Translations under genes and position numbers: made by a program | Origin: Novosphingobium decolorationis | Lineage (GTDB): Bacteria > Pseudomonadota > Alphaproteobacteria > Sphingomonadales > Sphingomonadaceae | Assembly (NCBI RefSeq): GCF_018417475.1 | Contig: NZ_CP054856.1 | Location: 62,001 to 126,000, forward strand | Direction: 5' to 3' | Length of the DNA stretch: 64,000 nt | In this document: piece by piece, positions 52,841 through 61,673 of the stretch | How the letters are laid out: the number at the start of each line of letters is the position of its first letter | How positions within the stretch are numbered: position 1 is the first letter of the stretch | The notes under the pieces: model-generated | Database searches by the model: none | Told to the model about the DNA's origin: nothing | Seen by the model: only the letters and a program-made list of their open reading frames with translations

Positions 52841-54121
52841 ATGAAGATCGCCATGCGCAGCCTGCTTGCACTTTCCGCCTCGGGCCTTGGGGCCTTCACC
52901 TTTACCCCGCTTGCCGCGCAGGAGGCGCGTTCGCCCGAATACGTCGATGCGACGCGCGTCAACGTGCCGCTTGATCCCTGGCTGCACGCGCTCGATGCGA
53001 CCTTTGTCGATGTCGACAAGGACGGCGATCTCGATGTCGTTGTCGCGGTCGAATACGGGGTCAACCGGCTCTATCTGAATGACGGGCATGGCACGCTCAC
53101 CTGGAAGAAGGGCGCGTTCGGCAACATCGTCCACGACAGTGAGCATGTCGAAGCGGCCGACCTCAACGGCGATGGCTGGATGGACCTTGTCTTTGTGGCC
53201 GAGGACGACGGCGTGCACCAACTCTTCCTGGGCGGACCGGGGGGCACCTTCACCGATGCCAGCGATCGCCTGCCCAGCCACAGCGAGGGCAACGCGCTCG
53301 CCATCGGCGATGTCAACGGCGATGGTCTGCCTGACATCGTGATCGGCAACACCAATGAGAAAGGTGCGGGCTCGGCCAAGGACTTCCTGTGGCTCAACGA
53401 TGCCGACAATCCCGGCCACTTCATCGACGCCTCGGTCAGCCATCTGCCCGGCAACGCGCAGGGCACGCAGGGGATCGTGCTGGCCGACATGAACGGCGAT
53501 GGCGCGCTCGACATCGTGACGGCGCAGCAGGACGGGCCCAACCGCCTGCTCCTCAACGATGGCACCGGCCACTTTACCGAGGCGACCGACCGGCTGGAGC
53601 AGGACGTGCCCACCGAGACGCGTGAGGTTCACGTCTTCGACGCCAACGGCAACGGTCTGCCCGACATCCTGTACTTCAATCTCACCAGCAACAACCACGG
53701 CTGGGACAAGGACCCGCAGACGCGCCTCCTGCTGAACGATGGCAAGGGCCACTGGCGCGACGCGACCAAGGGCAATCTTCCGGAGCATCGCTTTTCCAGC
53801 TGGGGCGGCGAGATCGTCGACTTCAATCACGACGGTGCGCCCGACATCGTGGTCTCTGCGATCCAGGTTCCGGGCTTCGTGCCGCTGCAGGTGCGCGCCT
53901 GGCAGAACGATGGAAAGGGCCACTTCACCGATGTCACCCTGGCGATGATGCCGAGCGAGACCACCGGGCGCAGCTGGAGCATGGCCAAGAGCGATCTGGA
54001 TGGCGATGGCAAGGACGACCTCTTCATCGGTCAGTGGGGCACCCAGGCGCGCCTGCTCCTCACCAACCGCGACACGGTGAAGAAGGCGCCGTTTCCCAAG
54101 CTTGGTCAGCCGGCGAGCTAA
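52841..54121 (+). CDS. Secreted FG-GAP/VCBS seven-repeat beta-propeller protein
   Basis: A 426-residue protein with a signal peptide (MKIAMRSLLALSASGLGAFT, cut near LAAQ). Seven calcium-type motifs of the FG-GAP form appear: DVDKDGDLD, DLNGDGWMD, DVNGDGLPD, DMNGDGALD, DANGNGLPD, DFNHDGAPD and DLDGDGKDD. They are spaced ~50 residues apart, consistent with a seven-blade propeller. Such proteins bind ligands or cell surfaces. It is 32 bases behind the PD40 protein, likely in the same operon. Confidence 0.9.
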   Translation: MKIAMRSLLALSASGLGAFTFTPLAAQEARSPEYVDATRVNVPLDPWLHALDATFVDVDKDGDLDVVVAVEYGVNRLYLNDGHGTLTWKKGAFGNIVHDSEHVEAADLNGDGWMDLVFVAEDDGVHQLFLGGPGGTFTDASDRLPSHSEGNALAIGDVNGDGLPDIVIGNTNEKGAGSAKDFLWLNDADNPGHFIDASVSHLPGNAQGTQGIVLADMNGDGALDIVTAQQDGPNRLLLNDGTGHFTEATDRLEQDVPTETREVHVFDANGNGLPDILYFNLTSNNHGWDKDPQTRLLLNDGKGHWRDATKGNLPEHRFSSWGGEIVDFNHDGAPDIVVSAIQVPGFVPLQVRAWQNDGKGHFTDVTLAMMPSETTGRSWSMAKSDLDGDGKDDLFIGQWGTQARLLLTNRDTVKKAPFPKLGQPAS

Positions 54122-54209
54122 GCACGGGAACCGGCACGAAGGCTCACGCGTAAACCTAGATACGTAGCTGGGGTGGGGGCCTCGAATGCCTGTGCGAAGG
54201 AGCCTTTTC

Positions 54210-54758
54210 ATGTTCACATCCCCCCGCGTGACCGCCGTGGCCCTGCTGGCCGTCAGCCTTTCCCCGCTTGCCGCGACCGCTGCGCTTGCCGAGAATCACG
54301 AAGGCAAGGTGAGCGCCGCGGTCATCGACACCTCCGGGGCCAGTGTGGGCCGGGTCGATCTTGAACAGACCCCGTCGGGCGTTCTGATCAAGGCGGACGT
54401 GACCGGCCTTGCCCCCGGTGCGCATGGCTTCCACATCCATGAGACCGGCACGTGCGATCCGGGGGACGGCTTCAAGAGCGCAGGCGGCCATTTTGCGCCC
54501 GGGGCCAGCCAACACGGCCTCATGGTCGAAGGCGGTCCGCATGGCGGCGACATGCCCAATCAGACCGTAGGCGCAGACGGGCATCTCCAGACCCAGGTGC
54601 TCAACACCGGGGTCACGCTGATGGCGGGCGAAAACTCGATCCATGATGGCGACGGTTCGGCGCTCGTCATCCATGAGGGCGCGGACGACTACACCAGCCA
54701 GCCGTCGGGCGCGGCGGGCAGCCGCGTTGCCTGCGCGGTCCTCAGCGCGCCGAAATAG
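54210..54758 (+). CDS. sodC: Periplasmic Cu/Zn superoxide dismutase
   Basis: A 182-residue enzyme. The start ATG 54210 follows AAGGAG by seven bases; the signal peptide ends near ALAE. Metal ligands: GFHIH (His75, His77), GGHF (His94), His102/His111 region and Asp114 of HGGDMP, and VIHEGADDY (His155). Cys82 and Cys175 form the conserved disulfide. The dimer and electrostatic loops are of the bacterial type. It removes superoxide in the periplasm. Confidence 0.94.
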   Translation: MFTSPRVTAVALLAVSLSPLAATAALAENHEGKVSAAVIDTSGASVGRVDLEQTPSGVLIKADVTGLAPGAHGFHIHETGTCDPGDGFKSAGGHFAPGASQHGLMVEGGPHGGDMPNQTVGADGHLQTQVLNTGVTLMAGENSIHDGDGSALVIHEGADDYTSQPSGAAGSRVACAVLSAPK

Positions 54759-54779
54759 CGGCGCATTGGCCGGGCGAGG

Positions 54780-56255
54780 TCATTCCCCGGCTTCGGGCGG
54801 CAGTTCGCTACCCTCTTCGGAGATGTCCTCGCTCGCCTTCTGATCCGTCCAGCCCCCGCCCAGCGCCAGGAACAGGTTGATCTGCGCCTGTGCGACCGCG
54901 TCGTTGGCCTCGCGCTCGGCATCGCGCGCGGCGATGAGCGAGGCGTTGCTGGTGAGGTCATCGCGCAGCCCGGTCTTGCCCGCGCGGAACATCCGCTTGC
55001 TCTGCGCGTCGAGCGTCTCGGCTTTTTCCAAGGCTTCCTCCAGATCGACGGCGCGGTTGTGCGCCTCGCGGTAGGAGGAAAGCGCGGTCTCGGTCTCGCG
55101 CAGCGCGCCGAGCACGGCGCCGTCGAAGTCGGCAAGCGCCTTGTCCGCGCCGGCCTTGGCGAGCGTCACGCGCGCGCGCTGCTGGCGCGTGGGAAAGACC
55201 CAGCTCAGCATCGAGCCGATCGACCAGTGGCCCGCCATCGCCTTGCCCACGTCGGCGAGGAGCCCGAAGGTGCCGCCCCCGCCGCCGATCGCGATGTGCG
55301 GGTAGAGGTCGGCCTCGGCGACCCCGATGCCGGCCGTGGCCGAGGCCAGGGTCCGTTCGGCCGCGCGCACATCGGGGCGGCGCGCCAGCAGCGAGGCGCC
55401 ATCGCCGATGGGGAGCGGCCGGTCGAGCTTGGGCAGGGCCCTGCAGCTTTCCACCTCGCGCGGGTATTCGGCCGGGGTCTTCCCGATGAGATAGGCGAGG
55501 CGATAGAGCCCGGCGCGCACGCGGGCGCGGTGTCCCGGGAGCTGGGAACGCGCCTGCGCAAGCATCTGCTCGGCGCGGGTGACTTCGGGCGTGCCGATCT
55601 TGCCCGCCGCATGGAGACGCTCGATGACGCCCAGGATATGTTCGCGTGTTTCGACGGCCTGCTCGGCCAGTTCCACGGCCTCGTTCTCGCCGCAGACCTC
55701 GACATAGGCGCGCGCGACTTCGGCGGCGACGGTGACCTGCACGGCCTCGAGCAGGGCTTCGGTAGCCTCGTGCTCGGTCTCGGCCTGCTCGACCCGGCGG
55801 CGGATCTGGCCAAAGAGGTCAAGCTGGTAGGAGACGTTGGCCTCGCCGATGCCCAGGTTGTTCATGGGGATCGTCTCGAAGCGCAGGAAGCTTTCACCCG
55901 AAAGGCGCGCGCGCTGGACTTCGGCGTCGACTGCGACCTGCGGATCGTGCAGGCCCTTGGTGGCGCGCACCATGGCGGCGGAGCGCGCGAGGTTGGCGCC
56001 GGCTGAACGCAGTTCGGTGTTCGCCGCGAGCGCCTGCTCCTCCAGCGCGTCGAGCACCGGATCATCGTAAAGCGACCACCAGCGCGGCGGCAGTTCGTCC
56101 GTCACGGTCAGTGCGCCGGAGGTAAGCGGGGCCTGGGCCTCGGGCCGCGCGATGGCGGCGTTCTCGGGCAGGTGGTAATCGGGCCCCACGGTGCAGGCGG
56201 CCAGCGCGGTTACGCTGGCAAGGGCGCCCAGTGAGCGAAAGCGATGGCGTCTCAC
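54780..56255 (-). CDS. Outer-membrane efflux lipoprotein (NodT/OprM type)
   Basis: A 491-residue outer-membrane factor. The lipobox LAAC gives a lipid-anchored Cys21 (MRRHRFRSLGALASVTALAA then C). Two repeats of the OEP fold are visible: LEEQALAANTELRSAGANLA (~71-90), VSYQLDLFGQIRRRVEQAET (~142) and the second half GVAEADLYPHIAIGGGGGTF, LSWVFPTRQQRARVTLAKAG. It forms the exit duct for the FUSC/HlyD pump. The ATG overlaps the adaptor stop (ATGA). Confidence 0.93.
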   Translation of the reverse strand: MRRHRFRSLGALASVTALAACTVGPDYHLPENAAIARPEAQAPLTSGALTVTDELPPRWWSLYDDPVLDALEEQALAANTELRSAGANLARSAAMVRATKGLHDPQVAVDAEVQRARLSGESFLRFETIPMNNLGIGEANVSYQLDLFGQIRRRVEQAETEHEATEALLEAVQVTVAAEVARAYVEVCGENEAVELAEQAVETREHILGVIERLHAAGKIGTPEVTRAEQMLAQARSQLPGHRARVRAGLYRLAYLIGKTPAEYPREVESCRALPKLDRPLPIGDGASLLARRPDVRAAERTLASATAGIGVAEADLYPHIAIGGGGGTFGLLADVGKAMAGHWSIGSMLSWVFPTRQQRARVTLAKAGADKALADFDGAVLGALRETETALSSYREAHNRAVDLEEALEKAETLDAQSKRMFRAGKTGLRDDLTSNASLIAARDAEREANDAVAQAQINLFLALGGGWTDQKASEDISEEGSELPPEAGE

Positions 56256-57223
56256 TGCTTGTCGTCCAGTTCAAGGCTGACCGAAACGGTGCGGCCCGAG
56301 ATCAGTGCAAGGTCCTTGGGCGCATCGTCGATGTGGATGCGCACCGGGATGCGCTGGGGCAGGCGCACCCAGCTGAAGGAGGGATTGATCGCGGGCAGCA
56401 GGTCCTGGCTGTCGGTGCGGTCGTGGTCCTTGATGCCCGCCGCGATGGAAAAGACGTGCCCGTGCATGGGCTCTTCGGTGCCCATGGGCTTGATCAGCGC
56501 CTTCTGGCCCAGGTGGATCTGGGCAAGCTTGGTTTCTTCGAAATAGCCTTCCACGCGCAAGGTGGAGGTGTCGACAAGCGCGAGCACCGGACTGCCCGCG
56601 CTGACGTAGTTTCCGACGCGCAGGGCAAAGTCGGACATGTAGCCGCTCACCGGCGCTACGACGTGGGTGCGCGTGAGGTTGAGTTCGGCAAGATCCAGCG
56701 CGTTGCGCGCGGCCGCGAGGCGGGCGGCGGCCTGCTCGATGGCGGCGTGGGCCTGCGCGGCGCGGGCGGTCAGTTCGCGGGCGCGGGTCTGGGTCTGCTC
56801 GGTCGTCTCGCTGGGCAGGAGGTCGGACAGGCTGGTGTCGCGCCTCTCCTCGCGCCGGGCTTCGGCCAGGCTCGCCTCGACCCCTTGCGCGGCGGAGCGG
56901 GCCGCCGCGAGGTCGGCTTCGGCCTGACGCACCGCAACTTTCGCCTCGGTCACGGCCAGGGTGTAGCGGGCCGGGTCGATCTCGAAGAGGATGTCGCCGC
57001 GCTTCACCGGATCGTCGTGGTCGAAATAGACCTTGGTGACGAGCCCGCCGACGTCAGGGGCGATCTGCACGATGTCGGCCCGGATGCGCCCGTCACGCGT
57101 CCAGGGATCGTCCTGGTAGTAACGGAACAGCGAGACGCCCGCCCAGATCGAGACAAGCACGAGCGAACCCGTGATGGCCATGGAAATGACCTTGCGGCGA
57201 CGTTCGGTTGATGACGGGCTCAT
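56252..57223 (-). CDS. HlyD-type periplasmic adaptor (AaeA-like)
   Basis: A 323-residue adaptor. One N-terminal membrane helix (~14-34). The biotinyl-like domain is split (RADIVQIAPDVGGLVTKVYF at ~48 and LNLTRTHVVAPVSGYMSDFA at ~195) by a coiled-coil hairpin rich in Ala/Glu/Arg (~85-185). The C-terminal barrel has VLALVDTSTLRVEGYFEETK. It matches the AaeA/EmrA short-form adaptors that work with FUSC pumps. The ATG overlaps the DUF1656 stop. Confidence 0.92.
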   Translation of the reverse strand: MSPSSTERRRKVISMAITGSLVLVSIWAGVSLFRYYQDDPWTRDGRIRADIVQIAPDVGGLVTKVYFDHDDPVKRGDILFEIDPARYTLAVTEAKVAVRQAEADLAAARSAAQGVEASLAEARREERRDTSLSDLLPSETTEQTQTRARELTARAAQAHAAIEQAAARLAAARNALDLAELNLTRTHVVAPVSGYMSDFALRVGNYVSAGSPVLALVDTSTLRVEGYFEETKLAQIHLGQKALIKPMGTEEPMHGHVFSIAAGIKDHDRTDSQDLLPAINPSFSWVRLPQRIPVRIHIDDAPKDLALISGRTVSVSLELDDKQ

Positions 57224-57441
57224 GGGTGGTATCCGGCGAACTGCGTGGGAAGGACAAGGACCAGGGCGGCCCAGACGACGACGAAGAGAGCGGTGTCGAA
57301 CAGCACCCCGTGCCAGATCCAGCGGTAGAGACGCAGGGCCGAAAGCAGGCGGTGCAGAAGGTAGGTGAGGACCAGCGCGATGCAGGCCTCGACGGGCGCT
57401 GCGGCGACGTAAATCACGCCCAGCAGATAGTCCGGCGTCAC
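57220..57441 (-). CDS. DUF1656 (AaeX-type) small membrane protein
   Basis: 73 residues, two hydrophobic helices (~8-30 LGVIYVAAAPVEACIALVLT and ~45-66 VLFDTALFVVVWAALVLVLP). It has the family pattern of a short loop between helices with RLLSALRLYRWIWH. Always found between the FUSC pump and HlyD genes; its role is unknown. ATGA overlaps on both sides. Confidence 0.9.
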   Translation of the reverse strand: MTPDYLLGVIYVAAAPVEACIALVLTYLLHRLLSALRLYRWIWHGVLFDTALFVVVWAALVLVLPTQFAGYHP

Positions 57442-59345
57442 GTCAGGGCATCCCTTCGAAAATCAGCGGCATCGGGAAAGAGGTTGCGGCGCAGCGCGAC
57501 CAGCGCGCCCAGGCCATCGGTGCGGTCGGGCAGGGCGTCCTGGCGGTGGGCGACCGGCGGCCCCTTGGCGAGCATGAGGCGCATGGCGGCATCGATCCGG
57601 CCAAGCAGGCGAGCAGGTGCCGGCTGGGCCGGTTCCTGGTAGGTGCGCGTCACGTCGCGCAGGACCCGGGCGAGGGCAAGCGCAAGCTTGCGCTCGGCGC
57701 CCGTGCGCACTTGCTGGATGGTCACGATGTTCTCGGCGATGCGCACCTCGCGCAAGGTTGCGGTGGCCTCGTCGGTGGCATCGCCCAGCCGTTCGGTGAT
57801 GAGCGCCATGCGGTCGGTGGTGCGCCCCAGGGCGGTCATCGGATTGGGCGCGACGCGCGCCGAGGCCAGGCTGACGAGATCGCGGTGGAGAGTGCGGCGC
57901 AGACGCTTCACGATCCGGTCCACGCCCGCCGAGCGCAGCCCCGCCGTCACGGTCGCGGCGACGAGCACGCCCAGCACCTGCCCGGCATTGGCGTTGAGGA
58001 AGCGTGCGAAGTCGGCGTGGTAGCTCTCCTGCAGCGCCAGCGCGTTGGCAAAGCCCAGCATGAACGCGCCGCCCATCAGGCCATAGCGCGGGTGCGGGAT
58101 GATCCAGGCGGCGGCGAACAGCACCGGGAAGAGCAGGATCGCGAGCGGAATGAACCCGTCGACCGGCGGCATCAGCACGAAGAGGTAGAAGGCGGCCGGA
58201 ACCAGCGAGGCGATGATTGCTCCGCCAAAGCTCAGGATCATCTTCACCGGGTTGTCGAGAGCGGCAAAGAGGCAGCAGAAGATGCCCGTCATCATCGCCG
58301 CGACGGCGCCGTCGGCCCAGCCCGTGCCGATCCAGATCGCGCAGCAGATGAGGATCGAGATCGCCGCGGCGAGCCCGGCCAACATGGCAAAGACCCAGTC
58401 GGCATGAAGCGCAATCACCGCGCGGTTTTCCAGCTTGTCGACCGGCTTGGGTTTTCGGCGGTCCTCGACATGGGCGAGGATTGCCTCGCATTCATCGAGA
58501 AGCTGGGCGGTCTGGCCCTCGCGCAGCGTGTGGCTGTGCTCCAGCAGCTCGCGCCATTCCGGGCTGGCATCGGGCCGGGTAGCAAGCTCGTCAAGCGCGC
58601 GCTGGCGATCCGCGAGCCCCGACAGCGCGGGCAGCAGCAGCAGGATGCGGCGCAGCATCGCCTGGACCGAACTGCTGGCGTCGCGCCAGTGCGAGGTGTC
58701 GAAGGGGATGTGGGTGGCCATGATGACGCAGTCCATTGCGTCCTTGGCCAGCCTGCGGCGTCCCTCGCGCGGGTCGCCCGACCCGTCCGAGGCGAGGATC
58801 TCGGCGCGCCAGGCGCGGGCATCGCGGCACCATACCGAGAGCTTGAGGCCCATCGTCTTGCCCACCGACTGGGGCCAGAGCAGACTGTGGGTGAGCGTGG
58901 CGCAGGTGATGCCGAGGACGATTTCGGTCACGCGCGCGGTCGCGATCTCGAACACGGCCTCGGGCTGGTCCACCGCGGGAAAGCCGACGATGAGCGCGGT
59001 ATAGCCCATCAGCATCATCGTATAGGCGCGTGGCGAGCGGTCGAGAAGCGAGATCGCGAGCGTTCCCCCGACCCACAGCGCGAAGGCGAGGCACAGCAGC
59101 GGCGGCCAGTCGACGAGCGCGGGGACCAGCGCGACCGCAACAATCGCGCCCACGAAGGTCCCGAGCACGCGGTAGATCGCCTTGGAACGCGTCGCACCAG
59201 AAAGGGGGCTGGAGATGATGTAGGCGGTCGTGATCGCCCAGAACGGACGCTCCAACCCGACCCACAGTGTGATCCACAGCGCCATGAGCGCGGCCAGCGT
59301 GGTCTTGAGGGCAAAAAAGCTAGCCTGCCAGCGGGGCGAGGTCAT
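57438..59345 (-). CDS. FUSC-family aromatic acid/fusaric acid efflux pump (AaeB-like)
   Basis: A 635-residue inner-membrane pump. Two blocks of membrane helices (~10-150 and ~355-500; SGATRSKAIYRVLGTFVGAI is the FUSC signature) are separated by a ~200-residue cytoplasmic helical region. The start at 59345 (MTSPRWQASFFALKTTLAAL) is chosen because the upstream frame lacks hydrophobic or family-like sequence. It exports aromatic carboxylic acids or related toxic compounds. First gene of a four-gene operon; a LysR gene faces it. Confidence 0.92.
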   Translation of the reverse strand: MTSPRWQASFFALKTTLAALMALWITLWVGLERPFWAITTAYIISSPLSGATRSKAIYRVLGTFVGAIVAVALVPALVDWPPLLCLAFALWVGGTLAISLLDRSPRAYTMMLMGYTALIVGFPAVDQPEAVFEIATARVTEIVLGITCATLTHSLLWPQSVGKTMGLKLSVWCRDARAWRAEILASDGSGDPREGRRRLAKDAMDCVIMATHIPFDTSHWRDASSSVQAMLRRILLLLPALSGLADRQRALDELATRPDASPEWRELLEHSHTLREGQTAQLLDECEAILAHVEDRRKPKPVDKLENRAVIALHADWVFAMLAGLAAAISILICCAIWIGTGWADGAVAAMMTGIFCCLFAALDNPVKMILSFGGAIIASLVPAAFYLFVLMPPVDGFIPLAILLFPVLFAAAWIIPHPRYGLMGGAFMLGFANALALQESYHADFARFLNANAGQVLGVLVAATVTAGLRSAGVDRIVKRLRRTLHRDLVSLASARVAPNPMTALGRTTDRMALITERLGDATDEATATLREVRIAENIVTIQQVRTGAERKLALALARVLRDVTRTYQEPAQPAPARLLGRIDAAMRLMLAKGPPVAHRQDALPDRTDGLGALVALRRNLFPDAADFRRDALT

Positions 59346-59549
59346 CGGGCGGGGTCCAACGGGGAGGCGACGGTGTCCGGCAGGGGCGATGCGGTGGTCG
59401 GTCGGGCGCGCGTGCGAGGGTGAAGCGAGAATGCCCATCGCGATCAGATGAACGTGGGGGAGGGGGGATCAATCATCCGTCCGCGATGGGCGAGGTGCCC
59501 AATATGCGGTTTTTGCTCCTAAGGGATATTAGATGATTTGGGATTATCC

Positions 59550-59563
59550 ATAAGTTGCGTTAT
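59550..59563. promoter_or_regulatory. LysR-type operator
   Basis: ATAAGTTGCGTTAT, a T-N11-A-type palindrome (ATAA...TTAT) ten bases before the LysR ATG in the 226-base divergent region. A second partial dyad (GGATATT...GGATTATCC) lies at 59524-59549. Both are AT-rich. Confidence 0.45.
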
Positions 59564-59571
59564 GTGGGGTC

Positions 59572-60480
59572 ATGGCCCTGACACAACTGCGCAGTTTCGT
59601 GGAAGTCTACCGGCAACAATCGCTTAGCGGTGCCGCGCGCAGCCTGGGCCTGACCCAGCCTGCGATCTCGCAGCATATCGCCGCGCTTGAGGCCGCGATC
59701 GGCCATGCGCTCTTCGTGCGCCACGCCAAGGGGGTGCGCCCCACCGTCATCGCCGACGAGATGGCCGCTGGCCTGGGCGATACCCTCGACATGGCCGAGG
59801 CCGTCCTGGCGCGCACCCGGGCACGCTCGCGTGACCAGACCGGGGTCGTGCGGATCATGGGCCAGGCCGATTTCCTGGCCGAGATGGTGGTGCCCCGGCT
59901 TGTCTCGCTTGTCCGGGCAGGGATGCAGATCCGCTTTGTGGCTGCGGACCACGCGCAGATGGCGGCTGGCGTGCTGGAGGACGATTGCGATCTGGCCTTG
60001 TCGGGCTACCCGGTGCTTGACGGCAACGTGCGCAGCGAGATGGTGCACGAGGAGCGCCTGCACGCGGTTGCCTCCCCCGCGGTGGCCGCGCGGATCATGG
60101 CGGCGCCTGACCTGGGCCAGGCGCTCCACGATGAGCCGGTCCTGGCCTTCAACATCAAGCAGCAGCTCATTTCGACCTGGCTGGGCGCCAATGGCCTTGC
60201 GCGCCATGCACTTCCGCCTGCTGTCATGGGTCAGGATCTGCGGTGCCTCCAGCGCATGGTCATGGACGGCTTTGGCTGGTGCGTCCTGCCCAGCTATCTG
60301 TGCGAGCGGCACATTGCGAGCGGCGAACTCGTCGAGATCGAGCCGCCGGTCGAGATGCCGGTCAACCGCTACTTTCTGATCTGGCTGCCCAAGGTCCTGC
60401 GCGAACCGCGCATTGCGGCGGTCCACGAGTTGATCCGCGAGAAGTTCCGCGAGGACGCGGCGCTGCCTCAGGCCTTGTAG
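59572..60480 (+). CDS. LysR-family regulator of the efflux operon
   Basis: A 302-residue LTTR. The N-terminal winged HTH is MALTQLRSFVEVYRQQSLSG to GVRPTVIADE (1-70). The inducer-binding domain has VVRIMGQADFLAEMVVPRLV (~92) and LQRMVMDGFGWCVLPSYLCE (~224). It is divergently placed to the FUSC operon, the standard layout of AaeR-type control by an aromatic effector (inference). Its last 13 bases overlap the aminotransferase gene on the other strand. Confidence 0.94.
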   Translation: MALTQLRSFVEVYRQQSLSGAARSLGLTQPAISQHIAALEAAIGHALFVRHAKGVRPTVIADEMAAGLGDTLDMAEAVLARTRARSRDQTGVVRIMGQADFLAEMVVPRLVSLVRAGMQIRFVAADHAQMAAGVLEDDCDLALSGYPVLDGNVRSEMVHEERLHAVASPAVAARIMAAPDLGQALHDEPVLAFNIKQQLISTWLGANGLARHALPPAVMGQDLRCLQRMVMDGFGWCVLPSYLCERHIASGELVEIEPPVEMPVNRYFLIWLPKVLREPRIAAVHELIREKFREDAALPQAL

Positions 60481-61613
60481 GTCCGGCGCAGCACTTCGGC
60501 GTAGCGGGCCACATCCTCCATGCGGCCCGTGCTGACGCGTGAGTAGTGCGTCCAGGTCCCGTAGGCGGGCCGGATCGCGACCTGGGCCTTGGCCATTTCG
60601 GCTTTCAGGGCATCGGCATCGGGGACCTTCACGTAGACGAAGCTGGCGTCCGAGGGCAGGGCGGTAAGTCCGGCCGATCCGACCGCGTCCATGATGGCTT
60701 CGCGCGCTTCGAGGATGCGGGCCTTGGAATAGGAGAGGAACGCCTCGTCCTGGTAGGAGGCGATTCCCGCGGCGAGTCCGGCGCTGTTGCCCCCGAAGCT
60801 CATCAGATAGCCGCGCAGTTTCTCCGCCATCGCGGGCGAGGTGAGCGCATAGCCCAGACGCAGCCCCGCCATGCCGTAGATCTTGGAAAAGGTGCGGCAG
60901 ATGATGAGTTTCTCGCGCTCGGCCAGAAGATCGACCATCGAGGTGTATTCGGGCCGCGCGGTCAGCTCCATGTAGGCCTCGTCGACAAGGACGGTGATGG
61001 CCGGATCGACCCCGCGGATAAAGGCGCGCAGGGCATCGCCGTCGAGCGACATGGCGGTGGGGTTGTTGGGATTGCAGATGTGGATGAGGCCGACGTCCGG
61101 GGTAATCGCGGCCTTCATGGCGGCAAGGTCGATCCCCATGTCCGGGGCCAGCGGAACGCGCTTCAACCTGGCACCTTTCTTCTCGGCATAGGTGACGGTG
61201 GTGTCCCAGAACAGGTCTGGGCACAGGATGGCGCCTTGCTCGGCTAGCGCCATCGACGCGCAGCACAGGACCTCGGTGGAGCCCGAGCTCACGATGACGT
61301 TATCCGGGGCAAGGCCAAAGCGCTCGGCGATCATGTCGGTGAGGTAGGCCACGCCTCGGTCGGCGTAGTAGGCGCCGTGGCAGGAAGCCTGCGTGAGGGC
61401 CTGGAGCGCCTTGGGCGAGGGGCCGAAGGGGTTTTCGTTGCGGCTGAGTTGAGCAAGGCCCGAGGGCGGTCCGAACAGGTCGCCGACCGCGCTGGGCGGC
61501 GGAACCGGCGAGGCGGCCAGCGCCGCGCGCGAGGCGCCCGTTGCGGCAAGGCCCAGCGCCGTTCCGGCGGTCGCGCTGCCGATCAGGGCGCGGCGGGTGA
61601 AGGCATGGGACAT
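60468..61613 (-). CDS. Tat-exported class I/II aminotransferase (HisC-like)
   Basis: A 381-residue PLP enzyme. The N-terminus MSHAFTRRALIGSATAGTAL is a twin-arginine signal ending near ALAAS, which is unusual for an aminotransferase. The body follows histidinol-phosphate aminotransferases: LSRNENPFGPSPKALQAL (~57), SSGSTEVL, HICNPNNPTAM (~178), VLVDEAYMEL (~213) and the PLP Lys in CRTFSKIYGMAGLRLGYALT (~245). It is not in a his operon. It may act on a periplasmic amine or keto acid (inference). Confidence 0.9.
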   Translation of the reverse strand: MSHAFTRRALIGSATAGTALGLAATGASRAALAASPVPPPSAVGDLFGPPSGLAQLSRNENPFGPSPKALQALTQASCHGAYYADRGVAYLTDMIAERFGLAPDNVIVSSGSTEVLCCASMALAEQGAILCPDLFWDTTVTYAEKKGARLKRVPLAPDMGIDLAAMKAAITPDVGLIHICNPNNPTAMSLDGDALRAFIRGVDPAITVLVDEAYMELTARPEYTSMVDLLAEREKLIICRTFSKIYGMAGLRLGYALTSPAMAEKLRGYLMSFGGNSAGLAAGIASYQDEAFLSYSKARILEAREAIMDAVGSAGLTALPSDASFVYVKVPDADALKAEMAKAQVAIRPAYGTWTHYSRVSTGRMEDVARYAEVLRRTYKA

Positions 61614-61673
61614 CGGGCGTTTCCTCCTTACGGGATGGGCGGTTGTTCGAGTGTCGGAAAGTCCTTGCGGGGA

